Shown piece by piece: positions 37,676 through 47,569 of a stretch of DNA of 64,000 bases (position 1 is its first letter; every line of letters begins with the position of its first letter). The notes beneath the pieces were generated by a model. The model was not told the DNA's origin and searched no databases. It saw only the letters and a list, made by a program, of their open reading frames with translations. This DNA comes from Virgibacillus chiguensis. Lineage in GTDB: Bacteria > Bacillota > Bacilli > Bacillales > Amphibacillaceae. The stretch is from NCBI RefSeq assembly GCF_900129865.1, contig NZ_FQXD01000007.1:108639-172638 (forward strand). The letters are read 5' to 3'. The position numbers and the translations under genes were made by a program.

Positions 37676-37740
37676 ATCTTCTCCCCTAACAATGTAGTTA
37701 TAAATGATAATACTTGCATGAAGCAACTGGATTTTCAATA

Positions 37741-37806
37741 TTAGAAAAACTTAGCTAATCATTTTACTTACACTATATTCCTTAAAACTTACACTTTCCT
37801 AGTACT
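37741..37806 (+). repeat. Short dispersed intergenic element, copy 4 (shortened)
   Basis: TTAGAAAAACTTAGCTAATC, then a deletion of the mini-hairpin block, ACTATATTCCTTAAAAC and TTACACTTTCCTAGTA. It lies 66 nt upstream of the chemoreceptor start. Confidence 0.65.
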
Positions 37807-37915
37807 AAAAATTCGTTTTTAATAACAAAACCAAGAAAGTTCGAAGGTAAATCCAGTCACAAGGAAGTTCAAGATAGAGTGCTCTTTCATTGGCAGCTGT
37901 TCGTAACCTTTGGAA

Positions 37916-37997
37916 ACGTAGCTTATCATCGTTGAAAGCCGTTGTGTTACATCTTCTATAAAGACTATAATTTATACTTCCTAAAACCCCCTTAGGA
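37916..37997 (+). repeat. Short dispersed intergenic element, copy 5 (worn), with hairpin
   Basis: GTAGCTTATCATCGTTGAAAGCCG, then CTATAAAGACTATAATTTAT and ACTTCCTAAAACC. Its end overlaps a small stem TTCCTAA/TTAGGAA (37977-37997) that may help end the arc operon transcript. It lies downstream of argR. Confidence 0.5.
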
Positions 37998-38053
37998 AAC
38001 AGCGTATTTAGATGATAGACTTATCCAATACATAGCATCCATTCTGGTGAAAA

Positions 38054-38542
38054 CTAGAATTCTTTTAAATTTGTCGTTGTAAGGAAATTTATGGAATTAA
38101 ATCGATATTCTATGTTATTCGCCTCCATTTTCGTTCGGCAAAGCAATAAACAGTTGTCGTCTCCGCTAATAATACCAGCAATCTCTTTCCAATGAAGGCA
38201 CTCGATGAAATAACCAATCGCTTTAGCATTGCCTGGTTCTGACTTTACAATTACAAAATTACCTGAAACATGAACAGATAATATCGTATCAGAAAATAAT
38301 TCTTGCATTTTTTTTATCGGGTGATTCGTATATTTATTAAACTTCTCAAAAAAGCCATATACGTTATCCCCATTTGGGAAACGCTTTTTACCTATCTCCA
38401 TTTCTTTTAAATCTTTAGAGAGTGTGGACTTTGCTACATGATAGCCAGCGTCAGACAATCGTTTGCGTAATTCCGCTTGCGTTCCAATTTCATTTGTCAT
38501 AATAAGTTCTCTTATTTTGCGTTGGCGCTTTTGCTTATTCAT
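38054..38542 (-). CDS. argR: Arginine repressor family regulator of the arc operon (ArgR/AhrC)
   Basis: 162 residues. The N-terminal winged helix (QRKIRELIMTNEIGTQAELRKRLSDAGY, then TLSKDLKEMEI) is followed by the C-terminal oligomerisation and arginine-binding domain, with an Asp pair in ISGDDNCLLLCR. ATG at 38542 has an AGGGGGAAAC site; the longer upstream frame is unlike the family. It sits at the 3' end of arcABDC, as in Bacillus licheniformis and others, where the local ArgR activates or represses arc genes according to arginine. It is more diverged than a housekeeping AhrC, so a second genomic copy is likely. Confidence 0.88.
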   Translation of the reverse strand: MNKQKRQRKIRELIMTNEIGTQAELRKRLSDAGYHVAKSTLSKDLKEMEIGKKRFPNGDNVYGFFEKFNKYTNHPIKKMQELFSDTILSVHVSGNFVIVKSEPGNAKAIGYFIECLHWKEIAGIISGDDNCLLLCRTKMEANNIEYRFNSINFLTTTNLKEF

Positions 38543-38704
38543 ACTAGTTTCCCCCTGGAATATGTGAGAGAATCTGTAAACATGTAAATGCATGTTTATA
38601 CTCTTTTCATTACGATCCACAAAACGTAAAGCTAACCCCTTCGACATATTATGATGGAAAGATACACCCACATCATTTACATTTACGATTCTCTCCTATT
38701 TTTC

Positions 38705-39646
38705 CTATGCTTTAACGATCGTTCCAGCACGACCCTCTATCGCTTCTAATGCTTTATTCAGTGACGTAATAATGCATTTCCTTCCTAGTTTTGATTCAGC
38801 AAACGCGATGGCAGCCCTTATTTTGGGAAGCATACTACCCGCAGCAAACTGTCCTTCTTCAGCAAATCTTTTTAGAGCTTCTACCCCTACTTCATGAAGC
38901 GCTTGTTGCTGTGGGGAATTATAATTCGTATATACATGCTCGACTTCAGTTAAAATCATTAAAGTGTCTGCTTGAATGAGTTCAGCTAATGTCTCGGAGG
39001 CAAAATCTTTATCAATGACTGCTTCCAAGCCAAATATTTTATTGTCTTGTCGATATACTGGAACACCTCCGCCTCCTGTGCTAATGACAACAGTATCGTT
39101 ATTAACCATTGTTTTAATGACCGCATGCTCTAAGATGCTGACAGGCTGTGGGGAAGGGACAACTTTCCGAAAGCCTCGTCCAGCATCCTCACGAAATTGT
39201 ACATCATCTGTTTGCATTTGTTTTTTAGCCTCCTCTTCGGAGTAAAAAGGACCAATAGGCTTTGTTGGATGACGAAAAGCTTCATCAGTAGGATCTACTT
39301 CTACACGTGTAACAATAGAAGCAACTTCTTTATTCAATCCTTCTTTCTGCAACTGTTCGTCTAACGCATTTTCCAACCAATAACCAATCATTCCCTGACT
39401 CATTGCCCCACATGTATCTAAAGGCATGGCAGGTGTTTGTTCACTATCTGACTGTATTTGCTGTAATAATATATTGCCAACTTGAGGACCATTTCCATGG
39501 GTAATAGCTACTTGATAACCTTGTTTTATAATCTCAATTAATTGTTCTGCTGTTTGATTTAATGCTTTCTGTTGCGCTATAGCAGTGGCGCTTCCAGATT
39601 GAATCGCATTTCCACCAAGCGCAATAACGATGCGTTTACCTCTCAT
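38705..39646 (-). CDS. arcC: Carbamate kinase
   Basis: The 313-residue enzyme of the amino acid kinase family transfers phosphate from carbamoyl phosphate to ADP, giving ATP, CO2 and ammonia: the energy-yielding step of the arginine deiminase pathway. Visible motifs are ALGGNAIQSG (N terminus), THGNGPQVGNIL (about 50-61), STGGGGVPVYR (about 212) and IDKDFASETLA. ATG at 39646 has an AAAAGGAG site. Lies 32 nt after arcD. Confidence 0.95.
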   Translation of the reverse strand: MRGKRIVIALGGNAIQSGSATAIAQQKALNQTAEQLIEIIKQGYQVAITHGNGPQVGNILLQQIQSDSEQTPAMPLDTCGAMSQGMIGYWLENALDEQLQKEGLNKEVASIVTRVEVDPTDEAFRHPTKPIGPFYSEEEAKKQMQTDDVQFREDAGRGFRKVVPSPQPVSILEHAVIKTMVNNDTVVISTGGGGVPVYRQDNKIFGLEAVIDKDFASETLAELIQADTLMILTEVEHVYTNYNSPQQQALHEVGVEALKRFAEEGQFAAGSMLPKIRAAIAFAESKLGRKCIITSLNKALEAIEGRAGTIVKA

Positions 39647-39678
39647 ATTTCCACTCCTTTTACTGAATCTTTCGTTAT

Positions 39679-41106
39679 TTAAATGTTTATTTTTCCTGTC
39701 AATAATCCAGCTAGTGCGATAACACCTAGGATAACAATGATAAACATGAACATTCTTTCTATTTTTGTATCTTGTTTTTGAATATTATTTTCTTTTAATG
39801 CCCATTTATAAAGAATAATGCCTGGTGCATACAGCAACATTGTTAACAATAAATAATCGATTCCAGCTGCATATACAAGCCATATTGCATAAATACTTGC
39901 AATGACACCGACGATTTTTTCCTTTTTACGTTTTTTCACTGATTGATACGTTTCGCCCGTTAAAGTCAGTTTTACTTGATAAAATGCAGACAGCATATAC
40001 GGAATTAAAATCGCTGAAGATGCTAGAGAAAAAGTAAAGTTATAGGCCGTTTCTGAAAATAAAAGAGTAATTAGAAATAGCTGTACGAGTCCATTTGTTA
40101 GCCATAAAGAGTTAACAGGTGCTTTATTTTTATTTTCTTTGGCTAACCATTTAGGGAACACATTATCTTTTGCAGTGACATAAGGCAATTCAGCCGCAAA
40201 CATCGTCCATCCTAGCCATGCTCCCATAACAGAAATAATTAGCCCGAGGTTAATAACAATGGCTCCCCATTTTCCGACAATTTCTTCCATCACATAAGCC
40301 ATAGCTGGGTTAGGCAATGCGGCTAACTCCTCTCTAGGCATAATCCCTAAGGAGAGTAAAGAAATTAAAATATAAATAAGCAAGACACTGATCAAACCAA
40401 TGACAGTTGCTTTTCCAACATCAGAGCGATTTTTCGCCCTACCCGACATAACAACTGCGCCTTCAATACCAATAAACACCCATAATGTTACAAGCATCGT
40501 ACTTTTCACTTGGTCTGCAACAGATCCCCACGAAAACCCTTCACTTCCCCAAAACTCAAATGTAAAAGTATCCCATTTGAATCCAATAATTGCAATGATA
40601 AGAAACAGGAATATGGGGATTACTTTTGCAATCGTAGCAATTGTGTTAATAAATGCAGCAGAGTTTATCCCTCGCAGTACAAGGTAGTGCACGAGCCATA
40701 AAGCAACAGATGCTCCTAGTATACTGGCTATATTTTGCCCCCCTTCAAATACTGGGATAAAATAACCAATGGAGGAGAATACCAACGTCGCGTAGGCTAC
40801 GTTTCCTAACCAAGCGGATAACCAATAGCCCCAGGCACTATTAAAGCCTAAAAACGTGCCAAACCCATCTTTCGCATAGCTGTATATACCACTGTCAAGT
40901 TCGGGTTTTCTCATTGTTAAATTTTGAAAGACAAAAGCAAGTGCTATGATCCCAATTCCAGTTATAATCCAGCCGATAATGACAGCACCAGCATTGGCTC
41001 CAAGCGCAATATCTCCCGCTAAGTTAAATGCGCCTCCACCGACCATGGAACCAACTACAAGCGCAATCAACGCAACGAGACTTAGCCTTTTATCGTCTTC
41101 GCCCAT
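39679..41106 (-). CDS. arcD: Arginine/ornithine antiporter
   Basis: About 475 residues with 12 to 13 membrane segments, APC superfamily basic amino acid/polyamine antiporter family. The N-terminal VGSMVGGGAFNL is the helix-1 substrate motif, and GIEGAVVMSGRAKNRSDVGKAT is the loop typical of ArcD/YdgI-like proteins. It exchanges external arginine for internal ornithine. I chose ATG at 41106 with AAGGTG 6 nt upstream; a GTG 9 nt earlier overlaps that site. Between arcB and arcC in the operon. Confidence 0.92.
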   Translation of the reverse strand: MGEDDKRLSLVALIALVVGSMVGGGAFNLAGDIALGANAGAVIIGWIITGIGIIALAFVFQNLTMRKPELDSGIYSYAKDGFGTFLGFNSAWGYWLSAWLGNVAYATLVFSSIGYFIPVFEGGQNIASILGASVALWLVHYLVLRGINSAAFINTIATIAKVIPIFLFLIIAIIGFKWDTFTFEFWGSEGFSWGSVADQVKSTMLVTLWVFIGIEGAVVMSGRAKNRSDVGKATVIGLISVLLIYILISLLSLGIMPREELAALPNPAMAYVMEEIVGKWGAIVINLGLIISVMGAWLGWTMFAAELPYVTAKDNVFPKWLAKENKNKAPVNSLWLTNGLVQLFLITLLFSETAYNFTFSLASSAILIPYMLSAFYQVKLTLTGETYQSVKKRKKEKIVGVIASIYAIWLVYAAGIDYLLLTMLLYAPGIILYKWALKENNIQKQDTKIERMFMFIIVILGVIALAGLLTGKINI

Positions 41107-41153
41107 TTTATTCACCTTCTTTTAAAGAGTAGGGAGAAAAACGTTTCTCCCTC

Positions 41154-42170
41154 TTAGCTTTTTACATTTCCGTTTGTCGCAGCCATCACAGCTTTAATTG
41201 TGTGCAACCTATTTTCTGCTTCTTCAAATACAAAGGAATTTTCACTTTGAAAGACCTCATCTGTTACTTCCATTTCTTTAAGACCAAATTTTCCATAAAT
41301 TTCTCTACCTACTTCCGTCTCTAAATCATGAAAGCTTGGTAAGCAGTGCAAAAACATCACTTGCTCATTCCCTGTTTTTTCGAGCATTTTTTTATTTACT
41401 TGATAAGGAGACAGTAATTCTATTCGCTCATTAAATTGATCCTCTTCTCCCATAGACACCCAGACATCTGTATAAATTACGTCAGCCCCCGAAACTGCTT
41501 CATCAATGTTTGATGTAACTGTTATTTTTCCGCCAGTCTCTTTAGACACTTCCTTGGCATAAGCAATGACGTCTTGTTCAGGAAACAAACTTTCAGGTGA
41601 ACAAATGCGTACATCCATACCGACTTTTGCACCACCAATTAGCAAGCTATTTCCCATATTGTTTCTGCCATCACCTACATAGACGAGTTTCACGCCTTTA
41701 AGATGGCCAATATTTTCTTTAATTGTTAATAAATCAGCAAGAATTTGCGTCGGATGAAATTGGTTCGTTAATCCATTCCAAACTGGTACGCCTGAATGTT
41801 CGGCTAGACCATTAACTGTGCTTTGTTCAAATCCTCGAAATTGAATACCATCAAACATTCTTCCTAGCACAATAGCTGTATCACGAACAGACTCTTTCTT
41901 ACCAAATTGAATATCATTCTTTCCAAGGTACTCTGGGTGAGCTCCTAGGTCGATACAAGCAACCGTAAAAGCACATCGCGTTCTCGTTGACGGTTTTTCA
42001 AATAATAAAGCAATATTTTGCCCCTCCATGTAGCGATGCGTGATGCCGACTTTTTTCTTTTCTTTAAGATCGCTAGCAAGATCAAGCAAATAGTGAATTT
42101 CTTCTGTTGTAAAATCTTTTAATGTTAAAAAATGTCTACCGGCTAATTGATTTGTTAAAGTTGTCCCCAT
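41154..42170 (-). CDS. arcB: Ornithine carbamoyltransferase, catabolic
   Basis: The 338-residue enzyme has the carbamoyl phosphate motif [10 protein letters not shown] (about 55-64), the [10 protein letters not shown] motif and [11 protein letters not shown] near the C terminus with the catalytic Cys. It splits citrulline with phosphate into ornithine and carbamoyl phosphate. Its position after arcA and before arcD/arcC marks it as the catabolic enzyme rather than biosynthetic ArgF. ATG at 42170 has an AGGAGGAAG site. Confidence 0.94.
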   Translation of the reverse strand: MGTTLTNQLAGRHFLTLKDFTTEEIHYLLDLASDLKEKKKVGITHRYMEGQNIALLFEKPSTRTRCAFTVACIDLGAHPEYLGKNDIQFGKKESVRDTAIVLGRMFDGIQFRGFEQSTVNGLAEHSGVPVWNGLTNQFHPTQILADLLTIKENIGHLKGVKLVYVGDGRNNMGNSLLIGGAKVGMDVRICSPESLFPEQDVIAYAKEVSKETGGKITVTSNIDEAVSGADVIYTDVWVSMGEEDQFNERIELLSPYQVNKKMLEKTGNEQVMFLHCLPSFHDLETEVGREIYGKFGLKEMEVTDEVFQSENSFVFEEAENRLHTIKAVMAATNGNVKS

Positions 42171-42193
42171 ATTTCTTCCTCCTCGTAGTTGGG

Positions 42194-42230
42194 TAGAAGA
42201 AGGTAAATGGATAAGATGTTCCTTCTTCTA
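42194..42230 (-). terminator. Intercistronic hairpin between arcA and arcB
   Basis: Arms TAGAAGAAGG and CCTTCTTCTA with a 17-nt loop. No T-run follows, so it is more likely to protect or process the arcA message or attenuate than to end it. Confidence 0.45.
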
Positions 42231-42299
42231 TCCACATTCATTTGATCAAAATCTCACAAAAACTGTTTCTTCCCTATTCTTCTTTCACCTAGAATTGAT

Positions 42300-43532
42300 T
42301 TAGATATCTTTACGAACAAGCGGCATACTCATACAACGCGGACCGCCACGCCCTCTAGATAATTCAGAACTGATAACCTCTATAACTTCGATTCCATGTT
42401 CGCGAAGTAGTTTATTGGAAACATAGTTTCGGTCATATGTGACAACGACGCCTGGTGCAATCGCCAATGTGTTCGATCCATCGTTCCATTGTTCTCTTGG
42501 TGCCGCAATAACATCCCCACCACCACATGGAATTAACGTTACTTCCTTCAAACCTAGCGCCTCTTTCAACGCCTCCATTAAATTCGTTTTGTGGGTAATC
42601 TTGACTGTATCTTCATCTCTTCCTTTTTCAAGAATATAAATATTCATTTCGCCTTTTTTATTTTGAATTTCTGGATGAATGGTGAATTTATCGTAATCCA
42701 CCATTGTGAAAACAGTGTCTAAATGCATGAACGCTCTGGATTTTGGTATTTCAACAGCAACGACTCGTTTCATATCTGCTTGTCGTTTAAACAGGTTGAC
42801 AGCTAACCGTTCAATAGATTTCGCCGCTGTTCTAGCACTAATTCCAATAGCAACGGTATCCTTGCTTAACACAAGCTCATCGCCACCTTCGATTGGATGC
42901 GGGTAGTCTCTGTCTAACCAGATTGGAATATCATATTGCGCATATCTTGGATGATGATGAATAATGTAGCTCATAAATAAGGATTCTCTCCTCCTAGCTA
43001 CTTCTCGCATCGTATTAATCGTTAAACCATTGCCAATCGTTGCTGCTGGATCCCTCGTAAAATATAAATTCGGCATTGGGTCTAAATAGAATGGATAATG
43101 GTCATCTAATAACTCATACAAATGCGTCTTTTTATTTACTGGAATCTCTGATTTCCTAATACCAGCCATTATTTTTTTAACCATTGCTTCTGTTTCAAAC
43201 GATAGTAAATAATCAACAATTTGTTGCGAAGAACCATTCATGCTTAAATTGGATTCCTTAAGCACATCTGCCACAAATTTCTTTTTTAAGTCATCTGTAT
43301 GAAGTGCTTCTGTCAATAAAGTTGTAAGGTACAACACTTCTATTCCTCGATTGCGTAATGTTTGAGCAAAGTAATCATGTTCTTTTTGAATAAGAGGTAA
43401 ATATGGAATGTCATCAAATAGCAAATGTTGTAAGTACTCAGGAGTTAAATTTTCAACTTCCTCACCTGGCCGATGTAATAAAACAGTTTGTAATTCACCA
43501 ATTTCTGACGTAACATGTAATGGATGTTTCAT
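42300..43532 (-). CDS. arcA: Arginine deiminase
   Basis: The 410-residue enzyme hydrolyses arginine to citrulline and ammonia. Catalytic features are [13 protein letters not shown] (Asp), [20 protein letters not shown] (His and Asp) and the C-terminal [13 protein letters not shown] with the nucleophile Cys. First gene of arcABDC-argR, with an AGGAGG site. Upstream lie a TGTGA-N6-TCACA site (43692-43707) with a TATACA -10 at the right distance, and a cre-like site in the leader. This suits activation by ArcR under energy or oxygen limitation and CcpA control. Confidence 0.96.
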   Translation of the reverse strand: MKHPLHVTSEIGELQTVLLHRPGEEVENLTPEYLQHLLFDDIPYLPLIQKEHDYFAQTLRNRGIEVLYLTTLLTEALHTDDLKKKFVADVLKESNLSMNGSSQQIVDYLLSFETEAMVKKIMAGIRKSEIPVNKKTHLYELLDDHYPFYLDPMPNLYFTRDPAATIGNGLTINTMREVARRRESLFMSYIIHHHPRYAQYDIPIWLDRDYPHPIEGGDELVLSKDTVAIGISARTAAKSIERLAVNLFKRQADMKRVVAVEIPKSRAFMHLDTVFTMVDYDKFTIHPEIQNKKGEMNIYILEKGRDEDTVKITHKTNLMEALKEALGLKEVTLIPCGGGDVIAAPREQWNDGSNTLAIAPGVVVTYDRNYVSNKLLREHGIEVIEVISSELSRGRGGPRCMSMPLVRKDI

Positions 43533-43602
43533 TTTAATGACCTCCTAAAATAAATGTTTTATCTTTCACTATCTATCTTAGTTTTCTTTCGTTTCCCCTG
43601 GT

Positions 43603-43617
43603 GTGTAAGCGATTACG
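43603..43617 (+). promoter_or_regulatory. cre-like site in the arcA leader
   Basis: GTGTAAGCGATTACG fits the cre pattern WTGNAARCGNWWWCA except at its two ends. It lies between the putative start of transcription and the arcA ribosome site, a position suited to a CcpA roadblock. Confidence 0.4.
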
Positions 43618-43677
43618 GTAAAGTTGTGAAATTTTTCTTTATCTCACTGGCAAATATCGACAACTTTTGTATAAGAA

Positions 43678-43721
43678 AACCACACGCTAAATGTGAATTT
43701 ATTCACATTTAGCGTGTGGTT
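43678..43721. promoter_or_regulatory. ArcR/Fnr-type operator inside a 44-bp perfect palindrome, with arcA promoter
   Basis: The two 20-bp arms (43678-43697 and 43702-43721) are perfectly complementary with a TTTA spacer. At the centre, 43692-43707, is a perfect TGTGA-N6-TCACA. On the minus strand, TATACA at 43674-43669 is a -10 box about 28 nt from the centre, which puts the operator near -40, the class II activator position. The extended stem could also fold as RNA and act as a terminator for readthrough from argS. Confidence 0.75.
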
Positions 43722-43820
43722 ATTTTGTTCTTACACCCTCTCGTTCTATTTTATAGATGAGGTGGCGAACATTTTTAGACGAACAGGAGCGAACTTCTAC
43801 ACATATTTTGCAATACAAAT

Positions 43821-43851
43821 AGCCGAACAATTATCATTAGATTGTTCGGCT
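43821..43851 (-). terminator. Intrinsic terminator after argS
   Basis: Arms AGCCGAACAAT and ATTGTTCGGCT with a 9-nt loop, 17 nt after the argS stop, followed on the minus strand by a T-rich stretch (ATTTGTATTG). Confidence 0.7.
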
Positions 43852-43867
43852 TCTCATGTAAAATATT

Positions 43868-45535
43868 TTACATTTTTTCTGGTGCATGTACACCAACCAT
43901 ACGAAGTGCGTTGTCAAGCGTTATTTTAACTGCTTGTAGCAACGCTAGCCTTGCTTTCGTTACTTCTAACTGACTTTCATCTAACACTTTCTCTGCATTA
44001 TAGAAACTGTGCAATTGAGAAGCTACATCAAATGCGTACTGCGTTATTTTATGCGGAATTCGTTTCTCCGCGGCGTCCAACACCAGTTGCGGAAATGAAG
44101 CTAATAGCTTTAACAAGTTTATTTCACTCGTTTGTTTTAATAAAGAACTATCATACTTTTCATAAGCATACCCACTTGCTTCGGCTTTATCTAGTAACGT
44201 ACAAATGCGTGCATGGGCATATTGTACATAATAAACCGGGTTGTCATTTGATTGGGAACGGGCAAGTTTTATATCAAAATCCAAATGTGTATCACAAGAG
44301 CGCGTATTCATCATGTAACGCATGGCATCAACGCCTACGTCTTCCATTAGTTGCCTTAGTGTGAGCGCCTTTCCAGACCGCTTACTCATTTTCACTCGCT
44401 CGCCGTCTTCAAATAAATTCACCATTTGAATAATCTCCGTCTCCAACTTCTCTTTTGGATACCCTAATGCTTGGATTGCCGCTTCCATTCGCGGAACATA
44501 GCCATGATGATCTGCTCCCCATACGTTAATTAACTGATCAAAACCACGCTCCAGTTTATCATTATGGTAAGCAATATCAGACGCTAAATACGTGTAGCTG
44601 CCATCTGATTTAATAACGACGCGATCTTTATCGTCGCCATATTTTGTCGTCCGAAACCATGTAGCACCATCCTGTTCATAAATGTCACCAGATGTGCGCA
44701 TTTTATCAAGTGCTTGATCTACTTTGCCCTTTTCATATAAAGACATTTCCGAAAACCATTGGTCAAATGGCACCCGAAATTGGTTTAAATCATGCTCGAT
44801 CTTTTTCAATTCAAAGTCTAATCCGTAGCGCCGAAAATAGGCTAAACGCTCTTCTTTCGGTTTGTGCAACCATACATCGCCTTCATCTGCAGCTAATTTT
44901 TTCCCAATATCGATAATGTCTTGCCCGTAATAGCCATCTGCTGGCATTTCCGCTTCTCGTCCTAGCGCTTGCATATACCGCGCTTCCACTGATAAAGCAA
45001 GGTTATGCATTTGATTCCCAGCGTCATTGATATAATATTCTCGCTCGACGTGATAACCAGCAGCTTCCAATACGTTACCAAGCGCATCTCCATAACTCGC
45101 ACCACGAGCATGCCCTAAATGAAGATCCCCTGTAGGATTGGCAGAAACAAACTCAATTTGAATACGATAATCTTTCGTATCATGCTTGCCATAATTCGCT
45201 TGTTCTTCCAATATATATGGTACTAACGGTGTTAAATAATCATAGTCTATAAAAATATTAATAAAACCAGGTCCAGCAATGTCCACCTTCTGTATATATG
45301 TACCCGCTACATCGATGTGGTCGACAATAGCTTGGGCAATTTGTCTTGGCGGTTGCTTTGCCACTTTTGTTAGTTGCATCGCAATATTCGTTGCGTAATC
45401 CCCGTGCTGGTCGTTGTTTGGCTTTTCCAAGACAATTGGAGGAACATCCGATATTTTCTCTATCCACTCCGTTTTTAAAACCGCTTGCTGTATTACATTT
45501 CTTATTAGATCTTCCGCCTCCCGTAGAATATTCAT
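43868..45535 (-). CDS. argS: Arginyl-tRNA synthetase, arc-cluster copy
   Basis: The 555-residue class I synthetase has an N-terminal Add1 domain (about 1-100), the HIGH-like signature [12 protein letters not shown] (about 130), ADHHGY, the KMSKS-like [13 protein letters not shown] (about 360) and a C-terminal anticodon-binding DALR domain ending in [12 protein letters not shown]. It charges tRNA-Arg. Arc clusters of several Firmicutes carry such a copy, so the genome may also contain a housekeeping argS; a low-affinity or arginine-insensitive isoenzyme that keeps translation going while arginine is degraded is an inference. ATG at 45535 has AAGGAGGG. Confidence 0.92.
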   Translation of the reverse strand: MNILREAEDLIRNVIQQAVLKTEWIEKISDVPPIVLEKPNNDQHGDYATNIAMQLTKVAKQPPRQIAQAIVDHIDVAGTYIQKVDIAGPGFINIFIDYDYLTPLVPYILEEQANYGKHDTKDYRIQIEFVSANPTGDLHLGHARGASYGDALGNVLEAAGYHVEREYYINDAGNQMHNLALSVEARYMQALGREAEMPADGYYGQDIIDIGKKLAADEGDVWLHKPKEERLAYFRRYGLDFELKKIEHDLNQFRVPFDQWFSEMSLYEKGKVDQALDKMRTSGDIYEQDGATWFRTTKYGDDKDRVVIKSDGSYTYLASDIAYHNDKLERGFDQLINVWGADHHGYVPRMEAAIQALGYPKEKLETEIIQMVNLFEDGERVKMSKRSGKALTLRQLMEDVGVDAMRYMMNTRSCDTHLDFDIKLARSQSNDNPVYYVQYAHARICTLLDKAEASGYAYEKYDSSLLKQTSEINLLKLLASFPQLVLDAAEKRIPHKITQYAFDVASQLHSFYNAEKVLDESQLEVTKARLALLQAVKITLDNALRMVGVHAPEKM

Positions 45536-45596
45536 TTTCTTTCCCTCCTTATTTGTTCAATAAATCACAATTATACATGATCGCTTGTTGCTTTTA

Positions 45597-45692
45597 TTGG
45601 AAAAACTTAGACTGTCTCCAAGTCCTTATGGTGAAAGGCGTAGGTTTTGCTTATACTATGAACCTTTAAACTTTCATACTTTCCTACAGTGC
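45597..45692 (+). repeat. Short dispersed intergenic element, copy 6
   Basis: GGAAAAACTTAG, CCTTATGGTGAAAGGCG, TTTGCTTATACTATGAACC and ATACTTTCCTACAGTG in order. It lies 62 nt upstream of argS and fills much of 45536-45853; no gene is seen in the remainder. Confidence 0.75.
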
Positions 45693-45853
45693 AATGATAT
45701 GACCTAAAGGCATCTAAACGAAAAAAATAAAGCGCTACTGCTTTCTAGCCTTCACCAGATAACAACTTCTCATTATCGTGAAACTTACAACACCACATTA
45801 TAAGAGATAAATAGGTGTTCGCTCATGAACAGCCATACTGGTTTTATGGTTTC

Positions 45854-46531
45854 CTACACGGTAAAATAATCCCTATCATATATAATAAAACGCCTGTCCT
45901 TTAATATAAGAATACCGGATTTCTTTAAATCATTATAAATATGCGAAACAGTTTCACGAGACGCTCCTGTTAATTTCGACAGCTCCGTTAACGTCATTGG
46001 TAAATCGATAATCCACCTCCCGTTATCCTTATAACCAAAATCTTTGATCAAACATGCTAGAGACTGCTCTACCCTATCTCTTACGTTTGAAGTGGTTAAA
46101 GTTTGGAGGCGATTTTCATGATATTCCAAAATTTTCGATAAATGATGAATGATAGCGAAAATTTGCTTCGTATTATACATTGCCTTTTCTTCTAAAATTC
46201 TTGTGGGGATATAATAAACAACGATATCCGTTAGCGCAGATGCTGAGAAATGATAAAAATTATCTTTAAAAAAACCACCGTACGGAAACATATTATATGC
46301 TCTTACATAGTCAACATAAAGCATGGTTCCTTCCGAACTAACTTTTTCTAATTTTACAAACCCTTCCTTTAAAAAATAAATCCTCTCTCTAGGATCACCT
46401 TCCATAAATAATAATTGGTTCTTTTTATATGTTCTTAAAAACAAAAAGTTCTCTAAATCAAATAATTCCGCTCTCGTAAAATACGATAAAAATTCAAATT
46501 GACTATAGTCTATTGTTTCTTTCACTTTCAT
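45854..46531 (-). CDS. arcR: Crp/Fnr-family regulator, ArcR type
   Basis: 225 residues. The cyclic-nucleotide-binding-like beta barrel (LLFMEGDPRERIYFLKEGFVKLEKV, about 40-64) and the long dimer helix are followed by a Crp-type HTH (MTLTELSKLTGASRETVSHIYNDLKK, about 180-205). No Cys cluster is present, so it is not an iron-sulfur Fnr. Position upstream of argS-arcABDC and a matching TGTGA-N6-TCACA site before arcA identify it as ArcR, the activator of anaerobic arginine breakdown in bacilli and staphylococci. ATG at 46531 has a GGGGGTGG site. Confidence 0.86.
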   Translation of the reverse strand: MKVKETIDYSQFEFLSYFTRAELFDLENFLFLRTYKKNQLLFMEGDPRERIYFLKEGFVKLEKVSSEGTMLYVDYVRAYNMFPYGGFFKDNFYHFSASALTDIVVYYIPTRILEEKAMYNTKQIFAIIHHLSKILEYHENRLQTLTTSNVRDRVEQSLACLIKDFGYKDNGRWIIDLPMTLTELSKLTGASRETVSHIYNDLKKSGILILKDRRFIIYDRDYFTV

Positions 46532-46563
46532 ACTAGTATGCCACCCCCATAACTATGTAGAAG

Positions 46564-46584
46564 TGTAAAGCGAATTTTCAATCA
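46564..46584. repeat. 21-bp sequence also found at 57594-57614
   Basis: A 21-nt string beginning TGTAAAGCGAATTTTC and ending AATCA is identical at both places. Here it lies 33 nt upstream of arcR; there it lies in the region before the MazG-like gene. Its meaning is unknown. Confidence 0.7.
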
Positions 46585-46654
46585 TATAAAACTTTTTCAT
46601 CTTCTTCCCCGCTGTTTGTCGTCCCATATAAAAACTTGACATATTGCCAATTCT

Positions 46655-47398
46655 TTATAAAGAAAGACGCTGTATTATTCTTTATTCGATAGACCCTTAC
46701 TTTTATACTTTTTATGGTGCAAAAGCTCATTTAGTATGTTTCATTTCAACTCGTCCGGTACACTTAAAAACTTTATTTTTGAAAAGCTTGCGATGTCATT
46801 ATGGCGATGAAATGTCAATGTTTTGTGCTTATACGATAAATCCTAAAAGTGTTACACTTTCCCAACGCGCAAGTGAAAGTAAGGAATAACGCATCGTTTT
46901 CCTTATCGTTCATCCTATAAGATAGCGCTTTCAATAATTGTTCGTTTTTGTTGTCTTTACAAACAATACATGATGAAGAACGCAAAATCGGAAATAGTCA
47001 TTGTGACATAATAAATAGTGTTATTATTGTTTCAAGTCGACATAAGAAAAAGAACATCTATAAGGTAAATCGAATGAGCATATTTAATGAATAAAACGTA
47101 CTTAAAGACTCGTTCATACCACAAGATCTAAGTTCTATTGCTGTTCTTATAGTTGTATGAGCAAATGTTTTACATAGTTTAAGGTAGACTTGATTTAGCG
47201 TCAAAATTGTAAGTAAAAGCCAAAATTTGCATTCTTTATAAGGTTGAAATCCTATTCAATCTCGCAATATGCGACGGCCTTTTTTCAAAATATCAAATGT
47301 TAGAAAAACTTGACTTACCGTCAAAAGCTTCATTGGAAAAGCCACCATTTTGTATATACGATAAAACCGAAAATTTTTACTTTCTAAATTAGAAGCAT
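46655..47398 (+). repeat. Cluster of worn short dispersed elements in a gene-free stretch
   Basis: Four related segments follow each other: about 46655-46725 (CTGTATTATTCTTTATTCGATAG, cut here to its start CTGTATTATTC), 46778-46866 (TTTTGTGCTTATACGATAAA, then GTTACACTTTCCC), 47181-47260 (weak) and 47299-47398 (TTAGAAAAACTTGACTTACC, AAAGCTTCATTGGAAAAGCC, TTTTGTATATACGATAAAAC). The stretch 46532-47480 contains no gene I can support; it seems to be an accumulation of these elements. Confidence 0.5.
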
Positions 47399-47480
47399 AT
47401 TGGGCATACCTAAGTGATATAAAAACATGCTTATTTCTAGGCACAATAAGCAAGGAACCGTTCATATTCCTAAAGGCAAA

Positions 47481-47555
47481 TTACCAATTTGGTAATTAAT
47501 TTTATAATAGCTTTTTTTCTTGATCATGTCAAGCAGTAAATTACCAAACTGGTAA
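47481..47555. promoter_or_regulatory. Paired 15-bp operators around the xre promoter
   Basis: TTACCAATTTGGTAA (47481-47495) and TTACCAAACTGGTAA (47541-47555) are palindromes with identical outer TTACCA/TGGTAA arms, exactly 60 bp apart. Between them TATAAT (47503-47508) is a -10, with its -35 inside the first operator. The second operator lies just before the ribosome site. The XRE-type protein that follows is the likely binder, giving autorepression. Confidence 0.8.
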
Positions 47556-47569
47556 AAGAGGTGAGCATT

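Noticed and set aside
45536-45853. Possible T-box or other riboswitch in front of argS
   Set aside because: I looked for the T-box hallmark AGGGTGGNACCGCG and for an arginine specifier hairpin and found neither; the region is occupied by a dispersed repeat.
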